Shown here: piece by piece, positions 1 to 9,282 of the stretch
Numbering within the stretch: the first letter of the stretch is position 1
How the letters are laid out: each line of letters starts with the position of its first letter
Assembly (NCBI RefSeq): GCF_008704555.1
Contig: NZ_CP023702.1
Coordinates: 310,001-374,000, forward strand
DNA length: 64,000 nt
Direction: 5' to 3'
DNA from: Streptomyces nitrosporeus
GTDB taxonomy: Bacteria; Actinomycetota; Actinomycetes; Streptomycetales; Streptomycetaceae
Translations under genes and position numbers: made by a program
Notes under the pieces: model-generated
Database searches by the model: none
Seen by the model: only the letters and a program-made list of their open reading frames with translations
What the model was told of the DNA's origin: nothing

Positions 1-37
1 CCGCCCCGCTTCGGGGCCGGCGGATACGCGTTCTCAT
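1..37 (-). CDS. 5' end of a leftward gene, product unknown (partial)
   Basis: Only the first 12 codons are inside the window. On the minus strand an AGGAG ribosome binding site (46-42) lies 4 bases before an ATG at 37-35, followed by an open Arg-rich start (MRTRIRRPRSGA). A basic N-terminus fits the n-region of a signal peptide, but nothing more can be read. Two perfect LacI-type palindromes lie directly upstream, so a sugar-uptake or glycoside-hydrolase gene is the best guess. The function is inferred from the operator only. Confidence 0.45.
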   Translation of the reverse strand, partial: MRTRIRRPRSGA

Positions 38-60
38 CGTTCTCCTGGGGAGTATGAATC

Positions 61-73
61 TGACAACGTTGTC
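61..73. promoter_or_regulatory. LacI-family-type operator, site 1
   Basis: TGACAACGTTGTC is a dyad with the central CG typical of LacI-family sites. It lies about 24 bases upstream of the leftward start codon at 37, where a bound repressor would block transcription. It is one of two copies with centres 22 bp apart. Confidence 0.65.
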
Positions 74-82
74 CAACTCTCC

Positions 83-96
83 TGACAACGTTGTCA
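83..96. promoter_or_regulatory. LacI-family-type operator, site 2
   Basis: TGACAACGTTGTCA is a perfect 14-bp palindrome identical in its core to the copy at 61-73. The spacing of about two helical turns puts both sites on the same DNA face. The repressor gene is not in this window. Confidence 0.65.
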
Positions 97-240
97 GAAA
101 GGAGGGAATGCGGTTGTTCCCACCCTCCGCCAAGGGCACATCGCTGTGCCTGACCCCCTGGCGAAGGGTGCCGCATCGCTGCCCCACATGAGGCCCGATC
201 GTTTCCGGCATGTCAATAGTTCGCGCACGCGCACCGGGTA

Positions 241-263
241 GATCACCGGCCCGCCCGGTGATC
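241..263. terminator. Short perfect hairpin downstream of fepC
   Basis: GATCACCGG pairs with CCGGTGATC around a CCCGC loop. There is no T-run, which is usual for Streptomyces. It may back up the stronger hairpin at 313-343. Confidence 0.35.
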
Positions 264-312
264 TGATCCGGCGTCAGCCTTCCGCCTTCCGCGCCCGGGG
301 CGCGGGGCCCGG

Positions 313-343
313 GGCGCCCCCGGAGTACCGGCTCCGGGGCGCC
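313..343 (-). terminator. Probable terminator of the fepDGC operon
   Basis: A GC-rich stem of 12 pairs with one bulged C lies about 30 bases downstream of the fepC stop codon on the minus strand. Its arms are 313-325 and 332-343. Confidence 0.5.
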
Positions 344-373
344 GGGCCGCCGCGCCACAGGGGCGACGGGGTG

Positions 374-1222
374 TCAGCTCACGGTGACCCGCCCGGCGCG
401 CGGGACGACGACCGGCGAGGCGTCGCCGGGGGCGCGCAGGATGTCGGCGTCCAGGGCGTAGAGCTCCTTGACCAGCGCTTCGTCGACGGTCTGCGCCGGG
501 ACGCCCTGTGCGACGACCCGTCCGTCCTTCATGGCGACGAGGGTGTCGGCGTACCGTGCCGCCGCCGCCAGGTCGTGCTGGACCATGACGACGGTACGTC
601 CCGACCCGGCGACCTGGCGGACGAGTTCCATGACCTCCACCGCGTGACCGAGGTCGAGGGCGCTGGTGGGTTCGTCGAGCAGGATGACGGGGGTGTGCTG
701 GGCGAGGACCATGGCGAGCCAGCAGCGCTGGCGCTGGCCTCCGGAGAGCCGGTCGAGGCGTTCCGCGGCCAGTCCGGTGGTGCCGGTGGCCTCCAGGGCT
801 TCGCGGACGGCGTTCTCGTCCTCGCGCGACCACTGGCGCAGGAGCCCCTGCTGGGGGTGGCGGCCGTAGCGGACGAGTCCGGCCACGGTGACCGCCTCGG
901 GGGCGCGCGGCGACTGCGGCAGCAGGGCGACGCGGTGCGCGGCCCGGCGCCGGTTCAGCTGCCAGATGTCGTCGCCGCCGACCCGGACGGTGCCGGACCC
1001 GGGCTGGTGCAGCCGGGCGATCGTGCGCAGCAGGGTGGACTTGCCGCAGCCGTTGGGGCCGACGATCGCGACGACCTGGCCCGCGGGGACGGTCAGGTCG
1101 ACGTTCTCCACGACGGGGCGTCCGGGGTATCCGGCGTGCAGCGCGCGGACCTCGATGGCGGGCGGAGCCGCCTCGTCGTGCGTGCCGGGGGTGCGGGTGG
1201 TGTCGGTCATGGGGGTGGTCAT
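374..1222 (-). CDS. fepC: Ferric-siderophore ABC importer, ATPase subunit
   Basis: This 282-aa cytoplasmic ATPase powers uptake of ferric siderophore through the FepD/FepG permease. Walker A is GPNGCGKST (55-63), the ABC signature LSGGQRQR (159-166), and Walker B VILLDEP (179-185), all intact. Length is normal for the FepC/FecE family. The ATG at 1222 overlaps the fepG stop codon as ATGA, so translation is coupled; a second in-frame ATG lies four codons later. It is last in the fepD-fepG-fepC operon. Its place beside catecholate biosynthesis genes indicates ferric enterobactin as substrate, which is an inference. Confidence 0.93.
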   Translation of the reverse strand: MTTPMTDTTRTPGTHDEAAPPAIEVRALHAGYPGRPVVENVDLTVPAGQVVAIVGPNGCGKSTLLRTIARLHQPGSGTVRVGGDDIWQLNRRRAAHRVALLPQSPRAPEAVTVAGLVRYGRHPQQGLLRQWSREDENAVREALEATGTTGLAAERLDRLSGGQRQRCWLAMVLAQHTPVILLDEPTSALDLGHAVEVMELVRQVAGSGRTVVMVQHDLAAAARYADTLVAMKDGRVVAQGVPAQTVDEALVKELYALDADILRAPGDASPVVVPRAGRVTVS

Positions 1223-2406
1223 GCCTTTCCGGTGTCGCGGTCCGGGCGGAGCAGGACCCAGAGCAGGAAGGGGCCGCCGAGGACGCTGGTGACGACGCCG
1301 ACGGGCAGTTCGACGGGCGCGGCGACGCGTCCGAGCGCGTCGGCGGCGGCGATGAGGGCGGCCCCGGTGAGGGCGGACCCGATGACCGGGACCCGGGTGG
1401 GTCCGGCGAGCCGCTGGGCCAGGATGGGGGCGGCGAGGGCGACGAAGGCGATGGGGCCGCCGACGCCGACCGCCGTCCCGGCGAGGGCGACGGCGAGGAC
1501 CAGGGCGCCCGCGCGCAGCCGGCGCAGGTCGACGCCGAGCGAGGCCGCCACGTCGTCGTCGAAGCGCAGCAGTTGCAGCCGGTGGCCGACGGCCAGGGCG
1601 AACGGGACCAGGACGAGCAGGACGAGTGCCAGGGGGGTGCCGACGCCCCAGTCGCGTCCGTTGAGGCTGCCGATGGCCCAGAGGAAGACGCCGCCCGCGG
1701 TGTTGTCGTTCTCGCGGGACATGATCAGGTCGCCGACCGCGCCGATGAAGGTGGAGACGCCGATGCCGGCCACGAGGATGCGGTAGCCGGCGGTACCGGC
1801 TCCGCCCGCGCACAGGACGACGATCGCGGCGGCCACGACCGCGCCGATCGGGCCGAGCCACCAGTCGCCGACCATGCCGGTGGTGGAGCCGGCCGCCGCG
1901 GCGACGACGGCCGCGGTGGCACCGTCGTTGACGCCGACGAGGTCGGGGGTGGCGAGGCGGTTGCCCGCGAGGGTCTGGGTGAGGCACCCGGCGATGCCGA
2001 GGCCGGCGCCGACCAGCAGCCCGACGAAGATGCGGGGCAGCCGGAAGTCCCGCACGATCATGACGGTTCCGGGGTCGCCGGTCCCGAGGAGTCCGGAGAC
2101 GGTCTCGGACAGGCTCATCCCGGTCGAACTCGCCATCACCGCGAGCGCGACGAGGACGGTGATGAGCGGGACGACCAGCAGGGCGGCGAGTGCGCTGCGG
2201 CGCGGCAGGAGCCAGGAGAACGTGCCGGTGCGCAGCACCGTGCTGTCGGGCGGCGTCACGTCGGGCGTGCGGGCGGGGGCCGCGCCGGCGTCCACGGGTG
2301 CGGGGGCCGGGCCGCCGGGGGCTCCGGGCGGTGCCGTGCCGGGGCCGCCGGTCCGGAGGGTGCCGCCGGGAGGCCGGGTGCTCTCGGACGGTGTCGCGTC
2401 GGTCAT
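1219..2406 (-). CDS. fepG: Ferric-siderophore ABC importer permease (FecCD family), second subunit
   Basis: This 395-aa membrane protein has a Pro/Ala-rich cytoplasmic N-terminal extension of about 60 residues, then the run of hydrophobic helices of FecCD permeases. Family-typical stretches are the DFRLPR motif before the second helix and the Gly/Ala-rich segment ending in GPIAFVAL. The extension is long for the family. The start is the ATG that overlaps the fepD stop codon (ATGA); the stop in turn overlaps fepC. It forms the import channel with FepD. Confidence 0.92.
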   Translation of the reverse strand: MTDATPSESTRPPGGTLRTGGPGTAPPGAPGGPAPAPVDAGAAPARTPDVTPPDSTVLRTGTFSWLLPRRSALAALLVVPLITVLVALAVMASSTGMSLSETVSGLLGTGDPGTVMIVRDFRLPRIFVGLLVGAGLGIAGCLTQTLAGNRLATPDLVGVNDGATAAVVAAAAGSTTGMVGDWWLGPIGAVVAAAIVVLCAGGAGTAGYRILVAGIGVSTFIGAVGDLIMSRENDNTAGGVFLWAIGSLNGRDWGVGTPLALVLLVLVPFALAVGHRLQLLRFDDDVAASLGVDLRRLRAGALVLAVALAGTAVGVGGPIAFVALAAPILAQRLAGPTRVPVIGSALTGAALIAAADALGRVAAPVELPVGVVTSVLGGPFLLWVLLRPDRDTGKA

Positions 2407-3488
2407 GCCTCGGCTCCCGCGGTGGAAAGGCGTGAGGAGCGGGCGATCCAGACGAGCAGGGGGCCGCCCACGAAGGCCAGCAGCACGCTGACCGGTGTCT
2501 CCCAGGGCCTGATGACGATTCGGGCGAGGATGTCCGCCAATATCATGATGTTGGCGGCGATCAGGGCGGACAGGACGAGTTGAGCCGTCATACGAGGCCC
2601 CGTCAGGGCCCGTGCGGCGTACGGTGCCAGCAGCCCCAGGAAGGCGATGGGCCCGGCCACCGCGACCGCGCATCCGGCGAGCAGGGAGACGGCTCCCGCG
2701 ACGACCAGCCGGATCCGGCCGGGGTGGTGGCCCAGCGAGCGCGCCCCGTCGTCCCCGAGCGCGAGCGCCGAGAGGGGGCGGGCGCAGCCGAGTGCGGTGA
2801 GCAGTCCGATCGCGACGAGGGGCAGCAGCGGGACGAGGTCGGAGACCTCGACACCGGCGAGCGAGCCGATCGTCCAGTACCGGTAGGTGTCGAAGGTCGA
2901 CTGGGTGCCGAGCAGGACGTAGGAGGTGCAGCCGTGAAAGGTGGCACTCAGCGCGGAACCGGCCAGGACCAGCCGCAGCGGAGAGCCCGCGGTGCGCCCC
3001 GAGGCGGCGAAGAGCAGGACGACGGCGCTCGCGGCCATACCTCCGGTCAGCGCCCAGACCAGCACTTCGCCCGGGGAGTCGGCCCCGAAGAAGGTGAGGC
3101 CGAGGACGACGGCGAAAGCCGCGCCGGAGTTGACGCCCAGGAGGCCGGTTTCGGCCAAAGGATTGCGCGTGGCGGCCTGGAGGAGGCAGCCTGCCGCACC
3201 GAGGCAGGTTCCGACGAGTACGGCGGCGAGGGTGCGCGGGAGGCGTACGTCCATGACCGCGAGCCGGATCTGCGCGTCGGCCCTGGCGGCCGTGTCACCG
3301 GTGAGGAAGTCCCAGGCGCTGCCCACGGAACTGGAACCGGTGCCGATGAGGAGGGAGAGCAGCACGAGGCCGAGGAGGAGGACGACGAGTCCCGTGCTGA
3401 TCCACGGAACGGCACGCGCCTTCGTCGGCGGGCTTTCACGTTGACGGGTTTCGGCTGTTCTCGGCCGACCCCCTTGCGCTATCGACAT
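2403..3488 (-). CDS. fepD: Ferric-siderophore ABC importer permease (FecCD family), first subunit
   Basis: This 361-aa polytopic permease is the first gene of the leftward importer operon. FecCD features include VRLPR in the first third and GPIAFLGLL toward the C-terminus, with about nine or ten hydrophobic segments. It pairs with fepG, which overlaps its stop by 4 bp. The ATG at 3488 lies at the very edge of the iron box (3488-3506), so a bound repressor would cover the translation start and its leader. No strong Shine-Dalgarno sequence is visible, so a leaderless or very short-leader transcript is likely. Confidence 0.92.
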   Translation of the reverse strand: MSIAQGGRPRTAETRQRESPPTKARAVPWISTGLVVLLLGLVLLSLLIGTGSSSVGSAWDFLTGDTAARADAQIRLAVMDVRLPRTLAAVLVGTCLGAAGCLLQAATRNPLAETGLLGVNSGAAFAVVLGLTFFGADSPGEVLVWALTGGMAASAVVLLFAASGRTAGSPLRLVLAGSALSATFHGCTSYVLLGTQSTFDTYRYWTIGSLAGVEVSDLVPLLPLVAIGLLTALGCARPLSALALGDDGARSLGHHPGRIRLVVAGAVSLLAGCAVAVAGPIAFLGLLAPYAARALTGPRMTAQLVLSALIAANIMILADILARIVIRPWETPVSVLLAFVGGPLLVWIARSSRLSTAGAEA

Positions 3489-3506
3489 AAGGGTAGCCTA
3501 ACCTAA
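3488..3506. promoter_or_regulatory. Iron box (DmdR/IdeR-type) between fepD and fepB
   Basis: TAAGGGTAGCCTAACCTAA matches the actinobacterial iron-box consensus TTAGGTTAGCCTAACCTAA at 17 of 19 positions by eye. It lies between the divergent fepDGC and fepB-dhb units and overlaps the fepD start codon. Iron-loaded DmdR-type repressor would silence import and probably biosynthesis. Confidence 0.8.
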
Positions 3507-3660
3507 ACCTATCCACCCGGTTCCGGTGGGTACCCGGACTTCGTCATGCCCTGAAACAGTGTCATGTACGTAGCCCGCCCTGTGAACGCATTCGCCTGAT
3601 GCGTGCGCGACACCCGCCGGAATCAGCCTCGATACGCATCTACAACGGAGATTTCAAGCC

Positions 3661-4647
3661 ATGACGCCCCGCTCGTTCCTTTCTTCCCGCACTCACACAC
3701 GTCCCGTCATGGCGGCTTCCGTACTCACCCTCTGCGCCCTGGCACTGAGCGCGTGCGGATCGGACGACGCGGACTCCTCCGGCTCCAAGGAGCCGGCCAA
3801 GGCGAGCAGCACCCAGATCACCGACGCCACCGGCACGAAGGTGGAGGTCCCCGCCGAGCCGAAGCGTGTCCTGGCGCTCAGCGAGATGGACCTGGACTCC
3901 GCGCTCGCCCTCGGTGTCGAGCCGGTCGGCCTGACCGCGGGCCGCGGGCAGAAGGGCGCTCCCGCCTACCTCGCCGACCAGGCAGCCGGCATCCCGGTGG
4001 TGGGCGCGGTCACCGGCCCGGACATCGAGAAGGTCGTCCAGGCCGATCCGGACGTCATCCTGGCCGGTCAGATGGCCGACGAGCAGGTGCTGGCGCAGCT
4101 CCGCAAGATAGCCCCCACCGTCGTCACCATCGACGGCACCAAGGACTGGAAGAAGTCCCTGACGCTCACCGGCCTGACGCTCGGCAAGAGCAACGAGGCC
4201 GAGAAGTTCCTGGCCGACTACGACGCCAAGGCCGCGGCGCTCAAGACGGACCTCGGCGACCTGGCGGGCTCCAGCGTCTCGGTCGCCCGCTACTCGGCCA
4301 AGGGCACCGCGGTGATGCAGCAGGGCGTCTTCATCAGCGACGTGCTGAAGGACCTGGGCTTCGCGCGGCCCGGCATCCAGAACGACAAGGGCGAGGGCCA
4401 CTCGACGCCGCTCAGCGACGAGAACCTCAAGGAGATCGACGGCGACTGGCTGTTCATCGGCACCCTGGACGCGGGCACCGACGCGGACCTGCTCGCCGAG
4501 CTGTCGAAGAAGCCGGCCTACCAGCAGCTGGGGGCCGTGAAGGACGAGCACGCGACCGTGATCGACGGTTCCAAGTGGACCAGCCTCGGCGGTGCGCAGG
4601 CCGCGCTCTCGGTGCTCGAGGACATCCGCAAGGCCATGGTCAAGTGA
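3661..4647 (+). CDS. fepB: Ferric-siderophore-binding lipoprotein
   Basis: This 328-aa extracytoplasmic receptor delivers ferric siderophore to FepDG. The N-terminus has a basic and hydrophobic signal peptide with lipobox LSAC, lipidated Cys32, then an acidic/Ser linker. The rest is the class III (FepB/BtuF-like) binding fold, with [11 protein letters not shown] leading into the first lobe and PDVILAG at the lobe junction. The ATG at 3661 is in frame with the signal peptide. The stop overlaps the GTG of dhbA (GTGA), tying uptake and biosynthesis in one transcript. Confidence 0.92.
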   Translation: MTPRSFLSSRTHTRPVMAASVLTLCALALSACGSDDADSSGSKEPAKASSTQITDATGTKVEVPAEPKRVLALSEMDLDSALALGVEPVGLTAGRGQKGAPAYLADQAAGIPVVGAVTGPDIEKVVQADPDVILAGQMADEQVLAQLRKIAPTVVTIDGTKDWKKSLTLTGLTLGKSNEAEKFLADYDAKAAALKTDLGDLAGSSVSVARYSAKGTAVMQQGVFISDVLKDLGFARPGIQNDKGEGHSTPLSDENLKEIDGDWLFIGTLDAGTDADLLAELSKKPAYQQLGAVKDEHATVIDGSKWTSLGGAQAALSVLEDIRKAMVK

Positions 4648-5441
4648 GTGCCGATCAGGAACTCGCCGGCCGGCTGGCCCTCGTCACGGGGGCCGGCCGG
4701 GGCATCGGCGAGGCCGTCGTCCACGCCCTGGCCGAGCGCGGTGCCCGCGTCCTCGCCACCGACCTGGACACCGCGGGTGTCGAGGCGGCCGTCGCCGGAC
4801 GGTACGACGGCCGGGTCACCGCCCGCAGGCTCGACGTGACAGACGCCGCGGCGGTCGAGGAGCTCGTCGCCGACGTGGAGGACACCCTCGGCCCGCTCGA
4901 CATCGCGGTCAACGTGGCCGGGATACTGCGGGGTTCACCGGTGGCCGAACTCACCGACGAGGACTGGGCCGCCACCTTCGCGGTCAACACCGGCGGCGTG
5001 TTCCACGTCTCGCGTGCCGCCTCGCGCCGGATGGCCGGGCGCGGCAGCGGCGCCATCGTCACCGTCGCCTCCAACGCCGCGGGCATACCGCGTACGAACA
5101 TGGCCGCCTACGCCTCCTCGAAGGCGGCGGCGGTGATGTTCACCAAGTGCCTGGGCCTGGAGGTGGCGTCCAGCGGCGTGCGGTGCAACACCGTCTCCCC
5201 CGGATCGACCCTGACCGACATGCAGCGCGGCATGTGGGCCGACGCCGGCGCCGACCCGGAGGCCGCGGCCAGGAGCGTCCTGGAGGGGGATCTGGCCGGC
5301 TACCGCACGGGAATCCCGCTCGGGCGCATGGCCGACCCGTCCGACGTGGCCGACGCCGTGGCCTTCCTGGTGTCCGACCGTGCCCGCCACATCACCATGC
5401 ACGACCTGTACGTCGACGGCGGCGCCACCCTGCGCGCCTGA
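4644..5441 (+). CDS. dhbA: 2,3-dihydro-2,3-dihydroxybenzoate dehydrogenase
   Basis: This 265-aa SDR-family enzyme oxidises 2,3-dihydro-DHB to 2,3-dihydroxybenzoate with NAD+, the last step to the catechol acid. The TGAGRGIG nucleotide-binding motif is at 15-22; the catalytic triad is Ser143, Tyr156 and Lys160 (YASSK). The GTG at 4644 is chosen because it overlaps the fepB stop and gives an N-terminus of normal length. Specific assignment as EntA/DhbA rather than a generic SDR rests on its neighbours dhbC, dhbE and the isochorismatase. Confidence 0.92.
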   Translation: MSADQELAGRLALVTGAGRGIGEAVVHALAERGARVLATDLDTAGVEAAVAGRYDGRVTARRLDVTDAAAVEELVADVEDTLGPLDIAVNVAGILRGSPVAELTDEDWAATFAVNTGGVFHVSRAASRRMAGRGSGAIVTVASNAAGIPRTNMAAYASSKAAAVMFTKCLGLEVASSGVRCNTVSPGSTLTDMQRGMWADAGADPEAAARSVLEGDLAGYRTGIPLGRMADPSDVADAVAFLVSDRARHITMHDLYVDGGATLRA

Positions 5442-5501
5442 GGCGCCGCTCCACCACTGCCCACCCGCCGCAGTCCGAGACCGTCCCCACTGGAGACACC
5501 C

Positions 5502-6704
5502 ATGTCTACCTCCCTGCGCGTCCCCTCCTCCTCGCCCCCGCTCGGCGCCCCCGGTACCGCCACCGCGCTGCTGGAGGCCTACCGGCCCGGCACGGACCGG
5601 TTCATCGCCACCCCCCGGCTCACCCTGCTCGGCAGCGGCAGCGCCGCCGAGGTCCCCCGGGACGCGCGCCCGGTGTCCGAGCGGGTGCGTGAGACCCTGG
5701 CGGCCCGCAGGCTCGCGGGCGACAGCGACCCGGTCGTCATCGGGGCCCTGCCGTTCTCACCCGACGGAACGCACTCCCTGGCCGTCCCCCGGACGCTCCG
5801 CCGGGCACCCGCCCTGCGCGAGGACCCGTTGATCGCCCTGCGCGGGCCGGACGTGGAGCACGCCGCCGACTGGCGGATACGCGAGGTGCCCGCCGCCGCG
5901 GAGTACGGCCGGGCGGTGGCGGCGGCGGTGGCGCGCATGCGGGCCGGTGAGTTCGACAAGGTCGTGCTCGCCCGCGCGCTGGACCTGACGTCCCCTCATG
6001 AACTCGACCTGCCCGGCATGCTGAGCCGGCTGGCGCGCCGTGACCCGGAGGGGTACACGTTCGCCGTGCCGTCGGGGCCGGGCCGCACCCTCATCGGTGC
6101 CAGCCCCGAGCTGCTCGTCGCCCGGCGGGGCGGCCGGCTCGTCGCGAATCCGCTGGCCGGGTCCGCGCCGCGCAGCGGCGACCTGGCGGAGGACGTGCGG
6201 CGGGCCGCCGCGCTGCTGGAGTCGCCGAAGGACCTGCACGAGCACGCGGTCGTCATCGACGCCGTACGGGAGGCGCTCGCACCGTTCTGCACCCGTCTGG
6301 AGGTGCCCGAACGGCCCACGCTGGTACGGACCGCGGCGATGTGGCACCTGTCCACGACGCTCACGGGCGAGCTGGCCGACCCGGAGTCCACCACCGCTCT
6401 GGACCTGGCGTCCGCCCTCCACCCGACCCCGGCGGTGTGCGGCACCCCGACGGACGTGGCGCGGGCCGTCATCGCCGAGTCGGAGCCCTTCGACCGGGGG
6501 GCGTACACCGGTGTGCTCGGCTGGCAGGACGCCGACGGCGACGGCGAGTGGGTCGTGACGATCCGCTGCGCCGAGGCCGAGGGCCGCACCCTGCGGCTGT
6601 TCGCCGGCGCCGGTGTCGTCGCCGAGTCCTCCCCCGCCGCCGAGACGGCGGAGACCGGGGCCAAGTTCAAGACCTTCCTCAACGCCGTGGGAGCGACCCT
6701 GTGA
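5502..6704 (+). CDS. dhbC: Isochorismate synthase
   Basis: This 400-aa chorismate-utilising enzyme converts chorismate to isochorismate, the committed step to DHB. The C-terminal two thirds carries family motifs: [10 protein letters not shown] (general-base Lys), [19 protein letters not shown], and the terminal [13 protein letters not shown] Mg-binding stretch. Length matches EntC/DhbC. The ATG is preceded by a GGAG ribosome site. A 60-bp gap separates it from dhbA; its stop overlaps the dhbE GTG. Confidence 0.94.
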   Translation: MSTSLRVPSSSPPLGAPGTATALLEAYRPGTDRFIATPRLTLLGSGSAAEVPRDARPVSERVRETLAARRLAGDSDPVVIGALPFSPDGTHSLAVPRTLRRAPALREDPLIALRGPDVEHAADWRIREVPAAAEYGRAVAAAVARMRAGEFDKVVLARALDLTSPHELDLPGMLSRLARRDPEGYTFAVPSGPGRTLIGASPELLVARRGGRLVANPLAGSAPRSGDLAEDVRRAAALLESPKDLHEHAVVIDAVREALAPFCTRLEVPERPTLVRTAAMWHLSTTLTGELADPESTTALDLASALHPTPAVCGTPTDVARAVIAESEPFDRGAYTGVLGWQDADGDGEWVVTIRCAEAEGRTLRLFAGAGVVAESSPAAETAETGAKFKTFLNAVGATL

Positions 6705-8377
6705 CCGTGAGCGACACCGCGTCCCCCGACAGCACGGCCGCGGACGCCGACGCGCCGGCCTGGCCCGCCGAGTTCGCCGAGCGCTACCGGGCGGCCGGCT
6801 ACTGGCGCGGGGAGACGTTCACCTCGGTGCTGGAGGCCGGCGCCGCCGCCCATCCCGACCGGACCGCCGTCGTGGACCCGGCGCCCGGGCGCCGTACGTG
6901 GAGCTACCGGGAGCTCGCCGAACGCTCCGCGCGGCTGGCCGCCGGGTTCGCCGAGCGCGGGATATCCAAGGGCGACCGGGTCGTCCTCCAGCTCCCCAAC
7001 ACCGGCGAGTTCATCGAGGTGGCCTTCGCGCTGTTCCGCCTCGGCGCGCTGCCCGTGTACGCGCTGCCGGCGCACCGCGACACGGAGATCGAGTACTTCT
7101 GCTCCTTCACCGGGGCGGTCGCCTATGTGATCCCCGACCGGCACGCGGGCTTCGACCACCGCGTGCTCGCCTCGAAGGTCCGGGCCAGCGCCCCCGCGCT
7201 GCGGCACGTGTTCGTCGTCGGTGATCCGGGCGAGCACACGGCGCTGGCGGACGTGCCCCGCGACCCGGTCTCCCTGCCGGCCCCTCCGGCCCCCGGTGAC
7301 CTGGCGTTCCTCCAGCTGTCGGGCGGCACGACGGGGGTGCCGAAGCTCATCCCCCGTACGCACGACGACTACATCTACTCCCTGCGGGGTTCCAACGAGA
7401 TCTGCGGGGTCGACGGTGACACCCGGTTCCTCGTGGTGCTGCCGGCCGCGCACAACTTCCCGATGAGCTCGCCGGGCTGGCTGGGGACGCTGTACGCGGG
7501 GGGCACGGTCGTGCTCTGTCCGCGTCCGGATCCCGCCACCGCCTTCCCGCTCGTGGAGTCCGAGCGGATCACCATGACGGGCATGGTGCCGCCGCTCGCC
7601 CTGATCTGGACCGACGCCGCCCCCGACATGGAGGAGGACCTGTCCAGTCTGGAGCTGGTCCTGGTCGGCGGTGCCAAGTACAGCGAGGCGGCCGCCCGGC
7701 GGCTGGAGCCCTCGCTGGGGTGCAGGCTGATGCAGGTCTTCGGGATGGCCGAGGGGCTCGTCAACTACACGCGGCTGGACGACGACCACGAGACCGTCAT
7801 GACCACCCAGGGCCGGCCGATCTCCCCGGACGACGAGATCCGGATCGTCGACGACGCCGACGAGGACGTCCCGGAGGGCGGCTACGGGCACCTGCTGACC
7901 CGTGGCCCGTACACCATCCGCGGTTACTGGCGCGCCCCCGAGCACAACGCCCGCTCGTTCACACCCGACGGCTTCTACCGCACCGGTGACATCGTGCGGC
8001 GGCTCCCCTCCGGGCACCTCGTCGTCGAGGGCCGGGCCAAGGACCAGATCAACCGGGGCGGCGAGAAGATCGCGCCCGAGGAGATCGAGAACATCATCCT
8101 CTCCCATCCGTCCGTGCACGACGTGTCCGTGGTGGGGGTCGCCGACGAGTACCTCGGCGAGCGCTCCCTGGCGTACGTCATCCTGCGCGAGGGCGCCGGA
8201 CCGCTGAAGCCCGCCGCCGTCAAACGGCTGGTCCGCGAACGCGGGGTCGCCGCGTACAAGGTCCCCGACCTCGTCGAGTTCGTCGAGGCGTTCCCGCAGA
8301 CCGGCATCGGCAAGGTCAGCAAGAAGGGGCTGCGTTCGGACGCGGCCCCCGGCCGTACCGCACCGCGTCAGCACTGA
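6701..8377 (+). CDS. dhbE: 2,3-dihydroxybenzoate-AMP ligase
   Basis: This 558-aa stand-alone adenylation enzyme activates DHB as the acyl-AMP and loads it on the aryl carrier protein. The P-loop-like SGGTTG is at 207-212. The aryl-acid signature [10 protein letters not shown] contains Asn252, which replaces the amino-acid-binding Asp of NRPS A domains and is known from DhbE/EntE. The C-terminal NRGGEKI and GKVSKK motifs (catalytic Lys) are intact. GTG 6701 overlaps the dhbC stop; a second GTG two codons later is also possible. Confidence 0.94.
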   Translation: MTVSDTASPDSTAADADAPAWPAEFAERYRAAGYWRGETFTSVLEAGAAAHPDRTAVVDPAPGRRTWSYRELAERSARLAAGFAERGISKGDRVVLQLPNTGEFIEVAFALFRLGALPVYALPAHRDTEIEYFCSFTGAVAYVIPDRHAGFDHRVLASKVRASAPALRHVFVVGDPGEHTALADVPRDPVSLPAPPAPGDLAFLQLSGGTTGVPKLIPRTHDDYIYSLRGSNEICGVDGDTRFLVVLPAAHNFPMSSPGWLGTLYAGGTVVLCPRPDPATAFPLVESERITMTGMVPPLALIWTDAAPDMEEDLSSLELVLVGGAKYSEAAARRLEPSLGCRLMQVFGMAEGLVNYTRLDDDHETVMTTQGRPISPDDEIRIVDDADEDVPEGGYGHLLTRGPYTIRGYWRAPEHNARSFTPDGFYRTGDIVRRLPSGHLVVEGRAKDQINRGGEKIAPEEIENIILSHPSVHDVSVVGVADEYLGERSLAYVILREGAGPLKPAAVKRLVRERGVAAYKVPDLVEFVEAFPQTGIGKVSKKGLRSDAAPGRTAPRQH

Positions 8378-8412
8378 GCCGCTCCGCGCGGCACCGAAAG
8401 GTCCCTCTCCCC

Positions 8413-9045
8413 ATGGCACTTCCCGCCATCGCTCCCTACGCCCTGCCGACCGGAGCCGAACTGCCCGCCAACCGCGTCGACTGGACGGTCGACCCGGGCC
8501 GCGCCGTGCTCCTCGTCCACGATCTGCAGAACCACTTCCTCAGCGCCTACCCGGCGGGCGAGCAGCCGCTGACCGGCATGCTCGACAACACCGCCCGGAT
8601 CATCAAAGCCTGCCGCCGGGCGGGGGTCCCGGTGGTCTACTCGGCGCAGAAGGGCGGCCAGACCCCCGAGGAACGCGGCCTCCAGCTCGACTTCTGGGGG
8701 CCCGGGGCGGCCGACGACCCCGAGGCGCTGGCCGTCCCGGAGGCCGTCGCCCCGGCGGACGGGGACATCGTCCTGACCAAGTGGAAGTACAGCGCGTTCG
8801 TGCGCACCCGGCTGGAGGAGGTGCTGCGCGGATCCGGCCGCGACCAGCTGGTCGTCACGGGTGTCTACGCCCACATCGGTGTGCTCATGAGTGCCTGCGA
8901 CGCGTGGATGCGGGACATCCGGGCCTTCGTCGTGGCCGACGCGGTGGCCGACTTCTCCCGTGAGGACCACGACATGGCGCTGCGTTACGCCGCCGGCCGC
9001 TGCGCGGCCGTGACCACCACCGATGCGCTGCTGAAGGAGATCTGA
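8413..9045 (+). CDS. dhbB: Isochorismatase (stand-alone, no carrier domain)
   Basis: This 210-aa isochorismatase-fold hydrolase cleaves isochorismate to 2,3-dihydro-DHB and pyruvate. Family landmarks are LVHDLQNHF (catalytic Asp), LTKWKYSAF (catalytic Lys region) and TGVYAHIGV. In EntB and DhbB this domain is fused to a C-terminal aryl carrier protein. Here the protein stops after the catalytic domain and the carrier is the next gene. The ATG has an upstream AAAGG; spacing to the carrier gene is only 6 bp. Confidence 0.93.
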   Translation: MALPAIAPYALPTGAELPANRVDWTVDPGRAVLLVHDLQNHFLSAYPAGEQPLTGMLDNTARIIKACRRAGVPVVYSAQKGGQTPEERGLQLDFWGPGAADDPEALAVPEAVAPADGDIVLTKWKYSAFVRTRLEEVLRGSGRDQLVVTGVYAHIGVLMSACDAWMRDIRAFVVADAVADFSREDHDMALRYAAGRCAAVTTTDALLKEI

Positions 9046-9051
9046 GACGTC

Positions 9052-9282
9052 ATGGCACTCACCCTGGAACAGATCCGCGCCGATGTCGCCGACTCGCTCG
9101 GCGAGGACCCCGCGGACATACCCATGGACGAGAACCTGCTGGACTACGGCCTCGACTCGGTACGCATCATGGCGCTGCTCGGACGCTGGCGCCGTGACCA
9201 CGGTGTGCAGGCGGACTTCGCCGACCTGGCCGAGCAGCCCGCCGTCGAGGCCTGGGGAGCCCTGCTGGGAGCCGGGTCGTGA
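9052..9282 (+). CDS. Free-standing aryl carrier protein
   Basis: This 76-aa acyl carrier domain has the phosphopantetheine site YGLDSVRIM with Ser36 and an acidic helix I. It replaces the ArCP half of EntB: DhbE would load DHB on its pantetheine arm and the condensation domain of the synthetase would take it. Its start lies 6 bp after the isochorismatase stop, and its own stop overlaps the GTG of the synthetase. It needs a phosphopantetheinyl transferase, and none is in this window. Confidence 0.92.
   Translation: MALTLEQIRADVADSLGEDPADIPMDENLLDYGLDSVRIMALLGRWRRDHGVQADFADLAEQPAVEAWGALLGAGS

Larger units (their letters stand above)
97..373. other. Non-coding stretch with nested inverted repeats
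   Basis: No convincing gene. It contains a two-level fold: outer arms 121-132 and 159-170 pair over 12 bases with one mismatch, and inside them GGCACA (135-140) pairs with TGTGCC (145-150). A 9-bp perfect hairpin (241-249 with 255-263) and the fepC terminator (313-343) follow. Confidence 0.5.

Noticed and set aside
371..1786. Long plus-strand open frame opposite fepC and fepG
   Set aside because: It mirrors conserved minus-strand genes and its product has only GC-driven composition; such antisense frames are common in this DNA.
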